NCBI RefSeq assembly: GCF_014636095.1
Contig: NZ_BMDV01000001.1
Coordinates: 662,622 to 726,621, forward strand
DNA length: 64,000 bases
Origin: Acinetobacter modestus
GTDB lineage: Bacteria; Pseudomonadota; Gammaproteobacteria; Pseudomonadales; Moraxellaceae
Direction of reading: 5' to 3'
Position numbers and translations under genes: made by a program. Shown in pieces: positions 26,514-35,391 of this stretch. Positions within the stretch are counted from its first letter, which is position 1. Every line of letters starts with the position of its first letter. Under the pieces are notes generated by a model. The model ran no database searches. It saw only the letters and a list, made by a program, of their open reading frames with translations, and was not told the DNA's origin.

Positions 26514-29231
26514 TTATGATTTATTCAAACGTAAAGCATTCACCACAACAGAGAGCGAGCTTAATGACATTGCTACAGCAGCAAACATTGGTGTGAGCAA
26601 TAATCCTGTTAGTGGATAAAATAAACCTGCTGCAACAGGAACACCTAATCCATTATAAACAAAAGAGAATGCAAGATTTTGCTTCATATTTTTTACCCCT
26701 AATTTTGCCATATGAACTGCTTGTGCAACCCCTTGAATGTCCCCTTTAACTAAAGTCACTTGCGCTGTTTGCTTGGCAATATCTGTTCCTGTTCCCATCG
26801 CAATACTAACATTCGCCTGCGCTAGTGCTGGTGCATCGTTGATACCGTCCCCAGCCATTGCCACAATTTTTCCCTGAGCTTGTGCTTGTTTCACAATTTC
26901 AAGTTTTTGCTTAGGATCAAGATTGGCATAGACTGTTTTAATACCTAAAACATCTGCAACCATATTTGCATTTTTCTGATGATCACCAGTTGCCATAATT
27001 ACTTCAATTCCATCAGCATGTAGTTGATCAATCAAAGTTTTGGCATTTTGTTTGATTGCATCATGAATCGAAATATAGGCAATCACTTCTTGTTCTGACA
27101 TCAAAAAACTAAACACATCGCCTTGTGCACGTTTTTGATCCAACTCATGGATTAAATCAGCATCTAAGGTCAACGCCAACTGTTCAATAAGCTTCTGACT
27201 ACCAATATACAGGGTCTGGTGATCAATGTTTCCTTTCACACCAAAGCCTGCGACATCTTCAAAATCAGAGACATTGAGCAATTGATTTAGATCAACCAGT
27301 TTAGTTAATGTCTGTGCAATTGGATGTGTCGAATATTGTTCAATCGATGCAATCCATAACTCAATTTGTGTCTGGCTATACGCTTCAGATAAAGGCCGAA
27401 TCTCTTTTAAACTTGGTTTACCCTCGGTCAATGTTCCTGTTTTATCAATAATCAAAGTATTGACCTTGCTTAAGGCTTCAATTGCTTCTGCATCTTTAAA
27501 CAGCACACCTTTTTGAGCTGCTCGACCCGTGGTTGCCATCACTGACATTGGCGTTGCCAAGCCAAGAGCACATGGACAAGCAATAATCAAAACAGCGACT
27601 GCACACATTAAAGCCAAATCAAACTGTGCTTTCCCAAATACCATCCACGCAATAAAAGTCAGCACACTGATACTGAGTACGGCGATCACAAAATATTTTG
27701 CAACCACATCTGCAATTCGTTGCAATGGTGCTTTGGAGCGTTGCGCATCAGCGACAGTTTGGATCATTTTGGCTAATGTCGTGTTCGTACCCACAGCAGT
27801 TGTTTGGATTCGAATAGCGCCTTGTTGATTAATTGTCCCGCCAATCACTCGGTCATCTTTTTCCTTTTTCACAGGAACAGGCTCACCTGTCATCATGGAT
27901 TCATCAACATAGGTCTTTCCATCAACGACTAGACCATCTAATGGAATTTGCTCACCCGATGATATTTGCAAAATATCACCTTGTTTGACCATCGCTATAT
28001 CTACTTCAACAACTTGATCATGCTGCACAAGTTTCGCTTTAGCAGGTTGTAAACGTAGTAAAGCTTTTAATGAATTTGCTGTTTGTGAACGTGCTTTTAG
28101 TTCTAAAATTTGACCCAGTAAGCTCAACGAAACAATCATACATGCTGCTTCAAAATACACAGCAACACCATGCCCTGTTTTCGCTTCAATAGGGATTAAT
28201 GATGGAAAAATCGTGGCAATAACACTATAAATAAATGCTGCAAGTACCCCAACACCAATCAAACTCCACATATTCAGATGTCCTGTTTTATAGGACACCC
28301 AACAACGCTGTAAAATGGGATAACCCGCCCATAGCACCACAGGCAAACTTAAAAGAAGTTCAATCCACGGCTGAACATGTGGCGAAATAAAGGCATGAAT
28401 ATGTGAACCCATGGCCAAGATCATCACCAACAAACTCAAAGGTAATGTAGTCCAAAAACGTCGACTAAAATCTACTAACTCAGGATTTGGTCCATCATCC
28501 AAAGTGGGTTGCATCGGCTCAAGTGCCATCCCACAAATTGGGCAAGTTCCTGGCCCTTTTTGTACAATTTCAGGATCCATTGGACAGGTATAATCCATAT
28601 CCATTGCCTCCTCAGGTACAGGACGCTGATCGACTGGAATTAGATAAAATTCAGGATCATTTTTAAATTTATATAAACAAGATGAATTACAGAAATAATA
28701 GGTTTTACCTTGATAATCTGTTTTTAAATCTGTCGTGATTTTGACTGACATACCACAAACAGGATCAATCTCTGTATCAACTAAATTGCTTTCACTTGAA
28801 TGATCATGCTTTCCACCCCAACAAGAAGAAGATTTTTTAGCTTCATCTTGAATAGATGGTACTTCTGGTTTAGGGCCACAACATGAACTTAGTTTTTGCT
28901 TCGTTGGCTTAGGCTTACAACAAGAAGATGTTTGAGCTAATTCAATAGACAGCTCTGATTCACTTTCACAACATGAACCTGCTTTTTGTTGAGGCTGCTT
29001 AGCACAGCAAGATGATGTCAATTTTAGATCTTGATCTGATTTTAAATAATTTTCAGGTTTTGAGCTGAATTTCTGTTGGCAACCTGCTGAACAGAATAAA
29101 TAGCGGATACCTAGATAATCAAAATAGTACTGCGAATTTTCAGCGACTGTCATACCGCAAACTGGATCAATATATTCGTACACAAGCGGTACTTCATTTT
29201 TAGAATGGCATGAAGATGGTTGTTGAGTCAT
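26514..29231 (-). CDS. Copper-type P1B ATPase with two YHS domains and Cys-rich N terminus
   Basis: The ATG at 29231 follows an AGGTG ribosome site and is preferred over a longer frame that would run through the promoter. The 905-residue protein has in order: YHS domain 1 (about 21-63, DPVCGMTV), a stretch at 73-138 with five SCC or SCW units, YHS domain 2 (about 155-197, DPVCGMSV), and a heavy-metal-binding segment YTCPMDP...CPICGMALEP (about 213-240). The P-type ATPase core follows. It contains ACPCALG (the transport CPC), DKTGTLTEG (phosphorylated Asp near 595) and GDGINDAPAL. It should export Cu(I) or Ag(I) from the cytoplasm. It lacks the usual CXXC HMA domains. The divergent MerR gene and operator fit metal induction. 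Confidence 0.92.
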   Translation of the reverse strand: MTQQPSSCHSKNEVPLVYEYIDPVCGMTVAENSQYYFDYLGIRYLFCSAGCQQKFSSKPENYLKSDQDLKLTSSCCAKQPQQKAGSCCESESELSIELAQTSSCCKPKPTKQKLSSCCGPKPEVPSIQDEAKKSSSCWGGKHDHSSESNLVDTEIDPVCGMSVKITTDLKTDYQGKTYYFCNSSCLYKFKNDPEFYLIPVDQRPVPEEAMDMDYTCPMDPEIVQKGPGTCPICGMALEPMQPTLDDGPNPELVDFSRRFWTTLPLSLLVMILAMGSHIHAFISPHVQPWIELLLSLPVVLWAGYPILQRCWVSYKTGHLNMWSLIGVGVLAAFIYSVIATIFPSLIPIEAKTGHGVAVYFEAACMIVSLSLLGQILELKARSQTANSLKALLRLQPAKAKLVQHDQVVEVDIAMVKQGDILQISSGEQIPLDGLVVDGKTYVDESMMTGEPVPVKKEKDDRVIGGTINQQGAIRIQTTAVGTNTTLAKMIQTVADAQRSKAPLQRIADVVAKYFVIAVLSISVLTFIAWMVFGKAQFDLALMCAVAVLIIACPCALGLATPMSVMATTGRAAQKGVLFKDAEAIEALSKVNTLIIDKTGTLTEGKPSLKEIRPLSEAYSQTQIELWIASIEQYSTHPIAQTLTKLVDLNQLLNVSDFEDVAGFGVKGNIDHQTLYIGSQKLIEQLALTLDADLIHELDQKRAQGDVFSFLMSEQEVIAYISIHDAIKQNAKTLIDQLHADGIEVIMATGDHQKNANMVADVLGIKTVYANLDPKQKLEIVKQAQAQGKIVAMAGDGINDAPALAQANVSIAMGTGTDIAKQTAQVTLVKGDIQGVAQAVHMAKLGVKNMKQNLAFSFVYNGLGVPVAAGLFYPLTGLLLTPMFAAVAMSLSSLSVVVNALRLNKS

Positions 29232-29264
29232 GACGACACCTATCTTTTCTTTCTCGATAGGACT

Positions 29265-29296
29265 AGGATAAAGTCTGTACCTAGGTACAGAGTCAA
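29265..29296 (-). promoter_or_regulatory. MerR/CueR-type promoter-operator for the copper ATPase
   Basis: Minus-strand -35 TTGACT (29296-29291) and -10 TATCCT (29270-29265) are 20 bases apart, the long spacer of MerR-activated promoters. Between them is a perfect 16-base palindrome, CTGTACCTAGGTACAG (29275-29290). Confidence 0.85.
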
Positions 29297-29331
29297 GTGC
29301 TTTTTTACTATCCCAACAAAGGTATGAGAAA

Positions 29332-29712
29332 ATGAACCTTACAATCGGAAAACTAGCAAAATCCTGCCACGTTAATGTCGAAACCATTCGTTATTATCAA
29401 CGTATAGGCTTAATGCGAATACCTGAAAGTACTCAAAGTTACCGACATTATAGTCAGCAAGATTTAGAGACCTTGAGCTTTATTCAGAAAGCGAAGGATG
29501 CTGGATTACAACTGAATGAAATTAAAGAATTGCTCACATTGAATTTAGAAGATCGCATCCAAGTCAGACATGTTATTGAACAACGATTGAGCAAGATCGA
29601 TCAAAGAATTCAGGAACTTATGGGTCTTAAGCAAAGACTTTCCACATGGTTACACGAGTGTAAAACGACAGAAAATGAATGTTGCCCAATATTGATGGAA
29701 CTCAAACAATAA
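29332..29712 (+). CDS. MerR-family copper/silver-type regulator (CueR-like)
   Basis: This 126-residue protein begins LTIGKLAKSCHVNVETIRYYQ (MerR DNA-binding domain). Its C-terminal metal loop reads ECKTTENECCPILMEL, so two cysteines are seven residues apart as in CueR, with CPI following. No cysteine stands at the start of the dimer helix where divalent or mercury sensors have one, which fits a Cu(I)/Ag(I)-type sensor. It is divergent from the ATPase and its operator. An extra cysteine in the DNA-binding domain (SCHV) is unusual. Confidence 0.82.
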   Translation: MNLTIGKLAKSCHVNVETIRYYQRIGLMRIPESTQSYRHYSQQDLETLSFIQKAKDAGLQLNEIKELLTLNLEDRIQVRHVIEQRLSKIDQRIQELMGLKQRLSTWLHECKTTENECCPILMELKQ

Positions 29713-29768
29713 ATTCCATCAATCAATCTAGACAGTTGAATCAATACTCATCAAAAAAGTACATAACA

Positions 29769-29969
29769 TTAGATAAATGACCAAATCACATTTTCATCCT
29801 TCTGTTTCAATAAGAAACTGGTTTGGTAATCATCGGCGACGATGAGATGCTGATTAGAGATCATCATTACTTTCAACAGCGTATCATTGTGATAAACCAA
29901 ATCATTTTTACCTTCTTTAGTTAAGATAAGCATTTGATCTAAGACAATTACATTTTTTGAATCAAACAT
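29769..29969 (-). CDS. Small hypothetical protein
   Basis: This 66-residue protein is likely beta-rich (alternating hydrophobic residues, e.g. LKVMMISNQHLIVADD). I do not recognise it. A strong AGAGGG ribosome site lies about seven bases before the ATG, which supports a real gene. It is convergent with the MerR gene. Confidence 0.5.
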   Translation of the reverse strand: MFDSKNVIVLDQMLILTKEGKNDLVYHNDTLLKVMMISNQHLIVADDYQTSFLLKQKDENVIWSFI

Positions 29970-30371
29970 ACTTTTTCCCTCTAAACATTACCCTATGGTC
30001 TTTTCAATATTTTTATAAAGTGACACAGTGAATATCGTAACGAATGAAATAAAACACCCCATTCATAGCGCTAAAATATTCCTTTTAATTGTTTAAATAT
30101 GTGAAATAACCAAGTATTTGCAATTTTCACAGCAAGATTATAGAGCACTTTTTACACAATTTGTGATATTTTTGCCATATAAAACCAAAATTTGTTATTT
30201 TATTCTTATTTTTGACAGCACACTGATTAAGTCTAGTGCTACAGCTGTGTGATTACTTTGAATTGTCAGAATCCAGAACTGACCAACAAGATTAGAGCTT
30301 CAATTTATTTAGATGCTTAAGCACACTTAAATCAAGTATGATTCTCGAGGCTTTGTTTTATTTTGAATACG
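29970..30371. other. Intergenic region before ygfA
   Basis: About 400 bases, AT-rich. It must hold the promoters of the 66-residue gene and of ygfA. A TTGACA at 30213-30218 could be a -35 element but has no good -10 at the usual distance. No gene, RNA or repeat recognised. Confidence 0.4.
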
Positions 30372-30959
30372 ATGAATAGTGATTTACATGTACTCAGAAA
30401 AGATATTCGTTTAAAAAGAAAACGAGTGAATCGGTTTGAACATAAAAAAAGTGAGCAAGACGCTTTAAATCGCCTCAGATCAATACCTCAATTCAAGTTT
30501 GCAAAAAGCGTTGGATTATATCTTCATGCTTTTGGCGAAGTGCACACTCACAAACTCATTCAACTTTGTTTTAAACACAAAAAACTCGTTTACTTACCCA
30601 TGATTTGCACGATGAATCAAGAACTTGTATGGGTAAAAATAAGCTCTAAGCAATACTCAAATCAACGTTTTTCCTATCATCCTCTCGGGATGAAAGAACC
30701 CATGGCAAGTCGCGGTCATCATATTTCCATTTTGGATATTTTAATTATGCCTTTACTTGCCTGTGATCACTTAGGGACACGAATCGGCATGGGAGGTGGT
30801 TTCTATGATCGTACTTTGGCAAGTGCGCCGCATCGACCTTTTCGTTTGGGTCTCGCTCATACATTTCAATATATTGATCAAACCTTACCTAGACAGAAAT
30901 GGGATCAACCTATTCATGGTTTACTAACACCTAAAAAGTTCTATATTTTCAATCCTTAA
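30372..30959 (+). CDS. ygfA: 5-formyltetrahydrofolate cyclo-ligase
   Basis: The protein from the ATG at 30372 has 195 residues. It has the family motifs VYLPMIC and the C-terminal ATP/folate site RIGMGGGFYDRTLA near residue 140. It converts 5-formyl-THF to 5,10-methenyl-THF using ATP. No clear ribosome site is visible, and a TTG three codons earlier (30363) is an alternative start. In E. coli ygfA follows ssrS in one transcript. Here it is separated from 6S RNA by about 6 kb and must have its own promoter. Confidence 0.9.
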   Translation: MNSDLHVLRKDIRLKRKRVNRFEHKKSEQDALNRLRSIPQFKFAKSVGLYLHAFGEVHTHKLIQLCFKHKKLVYLPMICTMNQELVWVKISSKQYSNQRFSYHPLGMKEPMASRGHHISILDILIMPLLACDHLGTRIGMGGGFYDRTLASAPHRPFRLGLAHTFQYIDQTLPRQKWDQPIHGLLTPKKFYIFNP

Positions 30960-31103
30960 CCTTATTGTTCTAATATTTTTTAGAAAAAAACCGACCAATT
31001 TAGTCTTTTTTTAATATTTTCTAAGTAAAAACCCTTGTAATTTTTGAAATGCACATCACTATAAAAAACATGGCAACACCGTTGTCACTCATTAGGAGTG
31101 CCC

Positions 31104-33533
31104 ATGTCTGAATATATTTTAAATAATGAATCAAGCTTAGAGCCACAGGTTCCAAGTGTATTACCACTATTAGCATTACGTGATGTTGTGGTCTATCCAC
31201 ACATGCAAATTGCGCTATTTGTGGGTCGTGAAAAATCGATCAATGCAGTGGATGTGGCTCGTAACGGTGACAATTTAGTATTTGTAGTTGCGCAAAAAGA
31301 TTCGCTTACAGAAGAAATTGATCACGATAACCTCTATCAATACGGAACTGTGGCTAAAATCGTACAAGTCGTAAATCATGAAAATGATGAAAACTGCATT
31401 AAAGTACTGATTGAAGGTCTGCATCGTTCTAAATTAGAGCGGATTATTGATGGTGAAGAATACTTGACTGCTGAGCACAGCCTCAGTCCAATTACATTAC
31501 CATTGGATGAGGAAGCTCAAGCAACTCGCTTAAACGAATTGCGTACCCTATTCGCTCAATATGCTGAAGCGAAATTACGCAATGCACGTGAGCTTGTTGC
31601 AGCAGCAAATAAAATCGAAGACTTATTACAATTAATGTTCTTTGTTGCAACTCGTGTACCTTTAAATATCGAAGTGAAACAAAAGTTTTTAGAGCACGAC
31701 GAGTTTGAAGCGCATTTGCAAGAGTTGATGAGCTACTTGATGAATCAATCTGCTGAACAGCAAATTGAACAAACGTTGCATGACAGTGTTAAACGTCAGA
31801 TGGAAAAGAATCAACGAGAATACTTTCTAAATGAAAAAATGAAAGTTATTCAACGTGAACTTTCTGATATGAACGGCGGTGCTGAAGATGACGTTGCGGA
31901 AATTGAAAAACGTCTTGCTGAAGCAGATTTGCCTGAACATGTACGCAAAAAAGCTGAAGCTGAGTTTCGCAAACTGAAAGCTATGCAACCTGCATCAAGC
32001 GAAGCTGCCGTTGTTCGTAACTATCTAGAAGTCATTTTAGATACACCTTGGAATAAGGCGAGCAAAGTCAGCATTAACTTAGCGAAAGCACAAGAGATTC
32101 TTGATGAAGATCACTACGGCTTAGATGACGTCAAAGATCGTATTGTTGAATATCTTGCAGTGCAATCTCGTGTGAAAAAACTCCGTGGTCCTATTCTTTG
32201 TCTAGTTGGTCCTCCAGGTGTGGGTAAAACATCACTTGGTGAATCTGTTGCTAAAGCAACAGGTCGTGAGTTTGTTCGCATGGCGCTTGGTGGTGTACGT
32301 GATGAAGCTGAGATCCGTGGTCACCGTCGTACTTATATTGGTGCGATGCCGGGTAAAATTGTACAGTCTTTAACAAAAGTTGGCGTGAAGAACCCTCTGT
32401 TCTTACTCGACGAAATTGACAAGATGGCACAAGACTACCGTGGTGACCCTGCTTCTGCATTGCTTGAAGTATTAGACCCATCACAAAACAGTAAGTTCAA
32501 CGATCATTATTTAGATCTTGATCTTGATCTTTCAGAAGTCATGTTCATCTGTACGGCTAACAGTATGAATATTCCTGAAGCTTTACTGGATCGTATGGAA
32601 GTCATTCGTCTACCGGGTTATACCGAAGATGAGAAAGTGAATATTGCTGAACGTTACCTTGTTCCAAAAGCGATTAAGAACAATGGTCTACGTGCAAAAG
32701 AATTGACTGTTCACGAAGAAGCAATCCGTGACATCGTACAACGTTATACACGTGAAGCGGGTGTCCGTAGCCTAGAGCGTGAAGTGTCTAAAATTGCACG
32801 TAAAGTGGTGAAAGAAGCCGTTAGCAAGAAGTCTAAAAACTTACAAGTTGATGTCACTTCTGCCAATCTTCCTGAATACCTAGGTCCGCACAAATTTGAC
32901 TTTGGTATGGCTGAAGATGAAGCACAAGTCGGTCGTGTAAATGGTTTAGCTTGGACTTCGGTAGGTGGTGAATTGCTTACTATTGAAGTTGCAGCCGTGA
33001 AAGGTAAGGGTAAATTCATTACAACGGGTTCTCTCGGTGATGTGATGAAAGAATCGATTACTGCTGCAATGACTGTGGTTCGTACTCGTGCTGATGAATT
33101 AGGTATTGAGGCATCACGTTTTGATGAAACTGATGTCCATGTTCACTTACCTGAAGGTGCAACGCCAAAAGATGGTCCATCTGCTGGTCTAGCACTCACA
33201 ACTGCGCTTGTATCAGCATTTACAGGGATTGCGATTCGTCCAGACATTGCGATGACAGGTGAAACGAGTCTAGGTGGTCGTGCGATGCGTATTGGTGGTC
33301 TAAAAGAGAAACTTCTTGCAGCTCACCGCGGTGGAATTAAATTAGTTTTCATTCCACAAGATAACGTTCGTGACCTAGCTGAGATTCCTGACAATGTAAA
33401 AGAAGGCTTAGAAATCAAAGCTGTAAAAAGTATTGATGAGATCTTACCTTTAGCATTGACGGATACACCGAAGCCTTTACCTAAAACACCTATTGTTAAA
33501 CCAGTAGAAGAAGCAAAGGCTGCGCGTCATTAA
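31104..33533 (+). CDS. lon: ATP-dependent protease Lon
   Basis: The ATG at 31104 follows AGGAG at five bases; an in-frame GTG at 31098 is part of that site. The 809-residue protein has the N-terminal LON substrate domain starting LPLLALRDVVVYPHM, the AAA domain with Walker A GPPGVGKT (about 369-376) and Walker B FLLDEIDK, and the protease domain with catalytic Ser693 in PKDGPSAG and Lys in GGLKEKLLAA. It degrades misfolded and regulatory proteins in the cytoplasm. Length matches E. coli Lon (784) plus a short C-terminal tail. A TTCG-loop terminator follows. Confidence 0.98.
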   Translation: MSEYILNNESSLEPQVPSVLPLLALRDVVVYPHMQIALFVGREKSINAVDVARNGDNLVFVVAQKDSLTEEIDHDNLYQYGTVAKIVQVVNHENDENCIKVLIEGLHRSKLERIIDGEEYLTAEHSLSPITLPLDEEAQATRLNELRTLFAQYAEAKLRNARELVAAANKIEDLLQLMFFVATRVPLNIEVKQKFLEHDEFEAHLQELMSYLMNQSAEQQIEQTLHDSVKRQMEKNQREYFLNEKMKVIQRELSDMNGGAEDDVAEIEKRLAEADLPEHVRKKAEAEFRKLKAMQPASSEAAVVRNYLEVILDTPWNKASKVSINLAKAQEILDEDHYGLDDVKDRIVEYLAVQSRVKKLRGPILCLVGPPGVGKTSLGESVAKATGREFVRMALGGVRDEAEIRGHRRTYIGAMPGKIVQSLTKVGVKNPLFLLDEIDKMAQDYRGDPASALLEVLDPSQNSKFNDHYLDLDLDLSEVMFICTANSMNIPEALLDRMEVIRLPGYTEDEKVNIAERYLVPKAIKNNGLRAKELTVHEEAIRDIVQRYTREAGVRSLEREVSKIARKVVKEAVSKKSKNLQVDVTSANLPEYLGPHKFDFGMAEDEAQVGRVNGLAWTSVGGELLTIEVAAVKGKGKFITTGSLGDVMKESITAAMTVVRTRADELGIEASRFDETDVHVHLPEGATPKDGPSAGLALTTALVSAFTGIAIRPDIAMTGETSLGGRAMRIGGLKEKLLAAHRGGIKLVFIPQDNVRDLAEIPDNVKEGLEIKAVKSIDEILPLALTDTPKPLPKTPIVKPVEEAKAARH

Positions 33534-33554
33534 ACAAGTAAGTAAATGAAAATT

Positions 33555-33580
33555 AAAGAGAGCTTCGGCTCTCTTTTTTT
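33555..33580 (+). terminator. Intrinsic terminator of lon
   Basis: Stem AAAGAGAGC / GCTCTCTTT with the stable TTCG tetraloop, then a T run to 33580. Confidence 0.95.
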
Positions 33581-33647
33581 GTTACATAATTTGGTTGAAA
33601 AACAACCAATATATTGCATAATAAAATAGAGTCGATAAAAATAAAGA

Positions 33648-33746
33648 TGAAGCTTGACTCAGTGAACCTATTTTTTAGTGTCATCCGAACTCCAGACTGA
33701 TGACACTTTGATCGCAGCTCAAACGCAATTTTGAGCTGCGTTTTTT
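33648..33746 (+). ncRNA. Candidate small RNA between lon and rlmH
   Basis: Two hairpins stand in tandem after the lon terminator. The first pairs AGTGTCAT (33677-33684) with ATGACACT (33700-33707) around a 15-base loop. The second pairs CGCAGCTCAAA (33713-33723) with TTTGAGCTGCG (33730-33740) and ends in six T, an ideal terminator. There is no reading frame in between. A weak promoter, TTGCAT (33614-33619) and TAAAAA (33636-33641) with 16 bases between, could start an RNA near 33648. A separate terminator after the lon one implies a separate transcript. The 5' end is a guess. Confidence 0.45.
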
Positions 33747-33822
33747 ATGCGACGTAATCAATAAATACACTTTCAGCGACTATTCCCTTTCATGCTGATC
33801 ACTATCGATAAAGAACACTGTT

Positions 33823-33828
33823 TATAAT
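33823..33828 (+). promoter_or_regulatory. Likely -10 box of rlmH promoter
   Basis: A consensus TATAAT lies 29 bases before the rlmH start and after the preceding terminator. No strong -35 is seen. Confidence 0.45.
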
Positions 33829-33856
33829 AGGTGTAATTTCTCGATCTATTTATTCT

Positions 33857-34336
33857 ATGAAAATTCGTATTCTGACTATTGGTCAAAAAATGCCTGCTTG
33901 GGTGTTAACTGGATTTGAAGACTATTTCAAACGCATTCAACCTTTTGTACAAACTCAAGTGATTGAACTCCCGATGGCAAAACGAGGTAAAAATGATTCC
34001 GAAGCCGATATTTTAAAATATTGTCAAATTGAAGGTGATAGTATTTTAAATGCACTTAAACCCAATGAAACGTTAATTGCCTTAGAAGTAGGTGGTCGAG
34101 AACTCAGTACAGAAAAACTGGCAGATACCATGAAACAATGGATGCTTGAAGGCAATGATATTGCTCTTGCGATTGGTGGTCCTGATGGACATTCAGACGC
34201 AGTTCGTAAAGCAGCAGCTTGGCATTGGTCTCTTTCTAAATTGACCATGCCACATCCAATGGTTCGTATTCTACTGATTGAACAACTTTATAGAGCAATG
34301 AGTATCAATCATAATCATCCTTATCATCGTGCTTAA
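33857..34336 (+). CDS. rlmH: 23S rRNA pseudouridine1915 N3-methyltransferase RlmH
   Basis: This 159-residue SPOUT-class enzyme begins MKIRILTIGQKMPAW and has LALEVGGRELSTE-like and LAIGGPDGHSD motifs. The conserved end is EQLYRAMSINHNHPYHRA. It methylates pseudouridine 1915 in helix 69 of 23S rRNA. Length matches E. coli RlmH (155). The usual partner rsfS is not adjacent. Confidence 0.97.
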   Translation: MKIRILTIGQKMPAWVLTGFEDYFKRIQPFVQTQVIELPMAKRGKNDSEADILKYCQIEGDSILNALKPNETLIALEVGGRELSTEKLADTMKQWMLEGNDIALAIGGPDGHSDAVRKAAAWHWSLSKLTMPHPMVRILLIEQLYRAMSINHNHPYHRA

Positions 34337-34436
34337 AATTGTTCTGATTATAGAACAATCTGTTGATATTTAAGGGCTGTCATTGTTCCCATGAATTTGT
34401 CACGATAATGATGTATTTCCAATCAGGTGCTTATCT

Positions 34437-35210
34437 ATGAATTTCCAGACTTTACCCGGGTTATTTATTTCTCATGGTTCTCCCATGCTCGCACTTGATC
34501 CTGAACAAGTAGGTCCTGCATTGCATCGTTTAAGCAATAATTTACCAAAACCTCAAGCAATTATTGTGATGTCTGCTCATTGGGAAAGCCAAGCGCTAGA
34601 AGTGAGTACATCAACTCGAGCTCAAACGTGGCATGATTTTCGTGGTTTCCCCCCTGAACTTTATGAGATCCGTTATCCTGCTGCGGGCGCTCCAAAACTT
34701 GCTGAGGAAATACTGACTCTATTTGCAGAAGCAGATATTCCTGCACATGCAAATAGCACACGACCACGAGATCACGGTGTATGGATGCCTTTATTGCATA
34801 TGTATCCAGAAGCAGATATTCCTGTGATTGAAATTTCCTTACCTATCGAAATGAATGCTGACCAGATTTACAAAATCGGGCAAGTTTTAGCACCTTTACG
34901 CGAACAACAAATTTTATTAATCGGCTCTGGTAGTATTACCCATAATCTCTCTGAACTTTCATGGCATGCAGATGCTGAAGTTCCAATATGGGCAAGCACA
35001 TTTCGAAATAGTGTAGTCAGTAAACTAAACCATCAAGATTATGATGCTGTACTTGACTGGCCATCTTTACCCTACGTGCAACGAAATCATCCTACCCTTG
35101 AACATTTTGCACCATTATTCTTTGCAATGGGAACTGGTCATCGATTTAGTATCGTGCATAGTAGTTTTTCAATGGGGTCATTAGGTATGGACATTTATCG
35201 TTTTGATTAA
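34437..35210 (+). CDS. ygiD: DODA-type extradiol dioxygenase family protein (YgiD/LigB-like)
   Basis: This 257-residue member of the LigB/4,5-DOPA dioxygenase family has metal ligands in FISHGSPM (His13), SAHWES (His near 51), a conserved RDHGVWMPL, and GSGSITHNL (His near 178). E. coli YgiD, of similar size, opens the DOPA ring in vitro. The physiological substrate here is not known. Confidence 0.88.
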   Translation: MNFQTLPGLFISHGSPMLALDPEQVGPALHRLSNNLPKPQAIIVMSAHWESQALEVSTSTRAQTWHDFRGFPPELYEIRYPAAGAPKLAEEILTLFAEADIPAHANSTRPRDHGVWMPLLHMYPEADIPVIEISLPIEMNADQIYKIGQVLAPLREQQILLIGSGSITHNLSELSWHADAEVPIWASTFRNSVVSKLNHQDYDAVLDWPSLPYVQRNHPTLEHFAPLFFAMGTGHRFSIVHSSFSMGSLGMDIYRFD

Positions 35211-35391
35211 AAACCAAGCATCATCTTTTTCAAATGACTTACTCATATTTAAGTAAGTCATTTTCCCAATCAATTTTCTTAAAATTTACAAACAGATACA
35301 TTTAACGAACTTAATCCATAAACTGATTACATTTTATTTTTTTAAGAATACTTTAAGCTTATCACTGTTATTTATTTACTGTTGTTTGACT

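Noticed and set aside
29232..29387. A longer N terminus for the copper ATPase
   Set aside because: It would run through the MerR-type promoter and operator. The ATG at 29231 has a good ribosome site.
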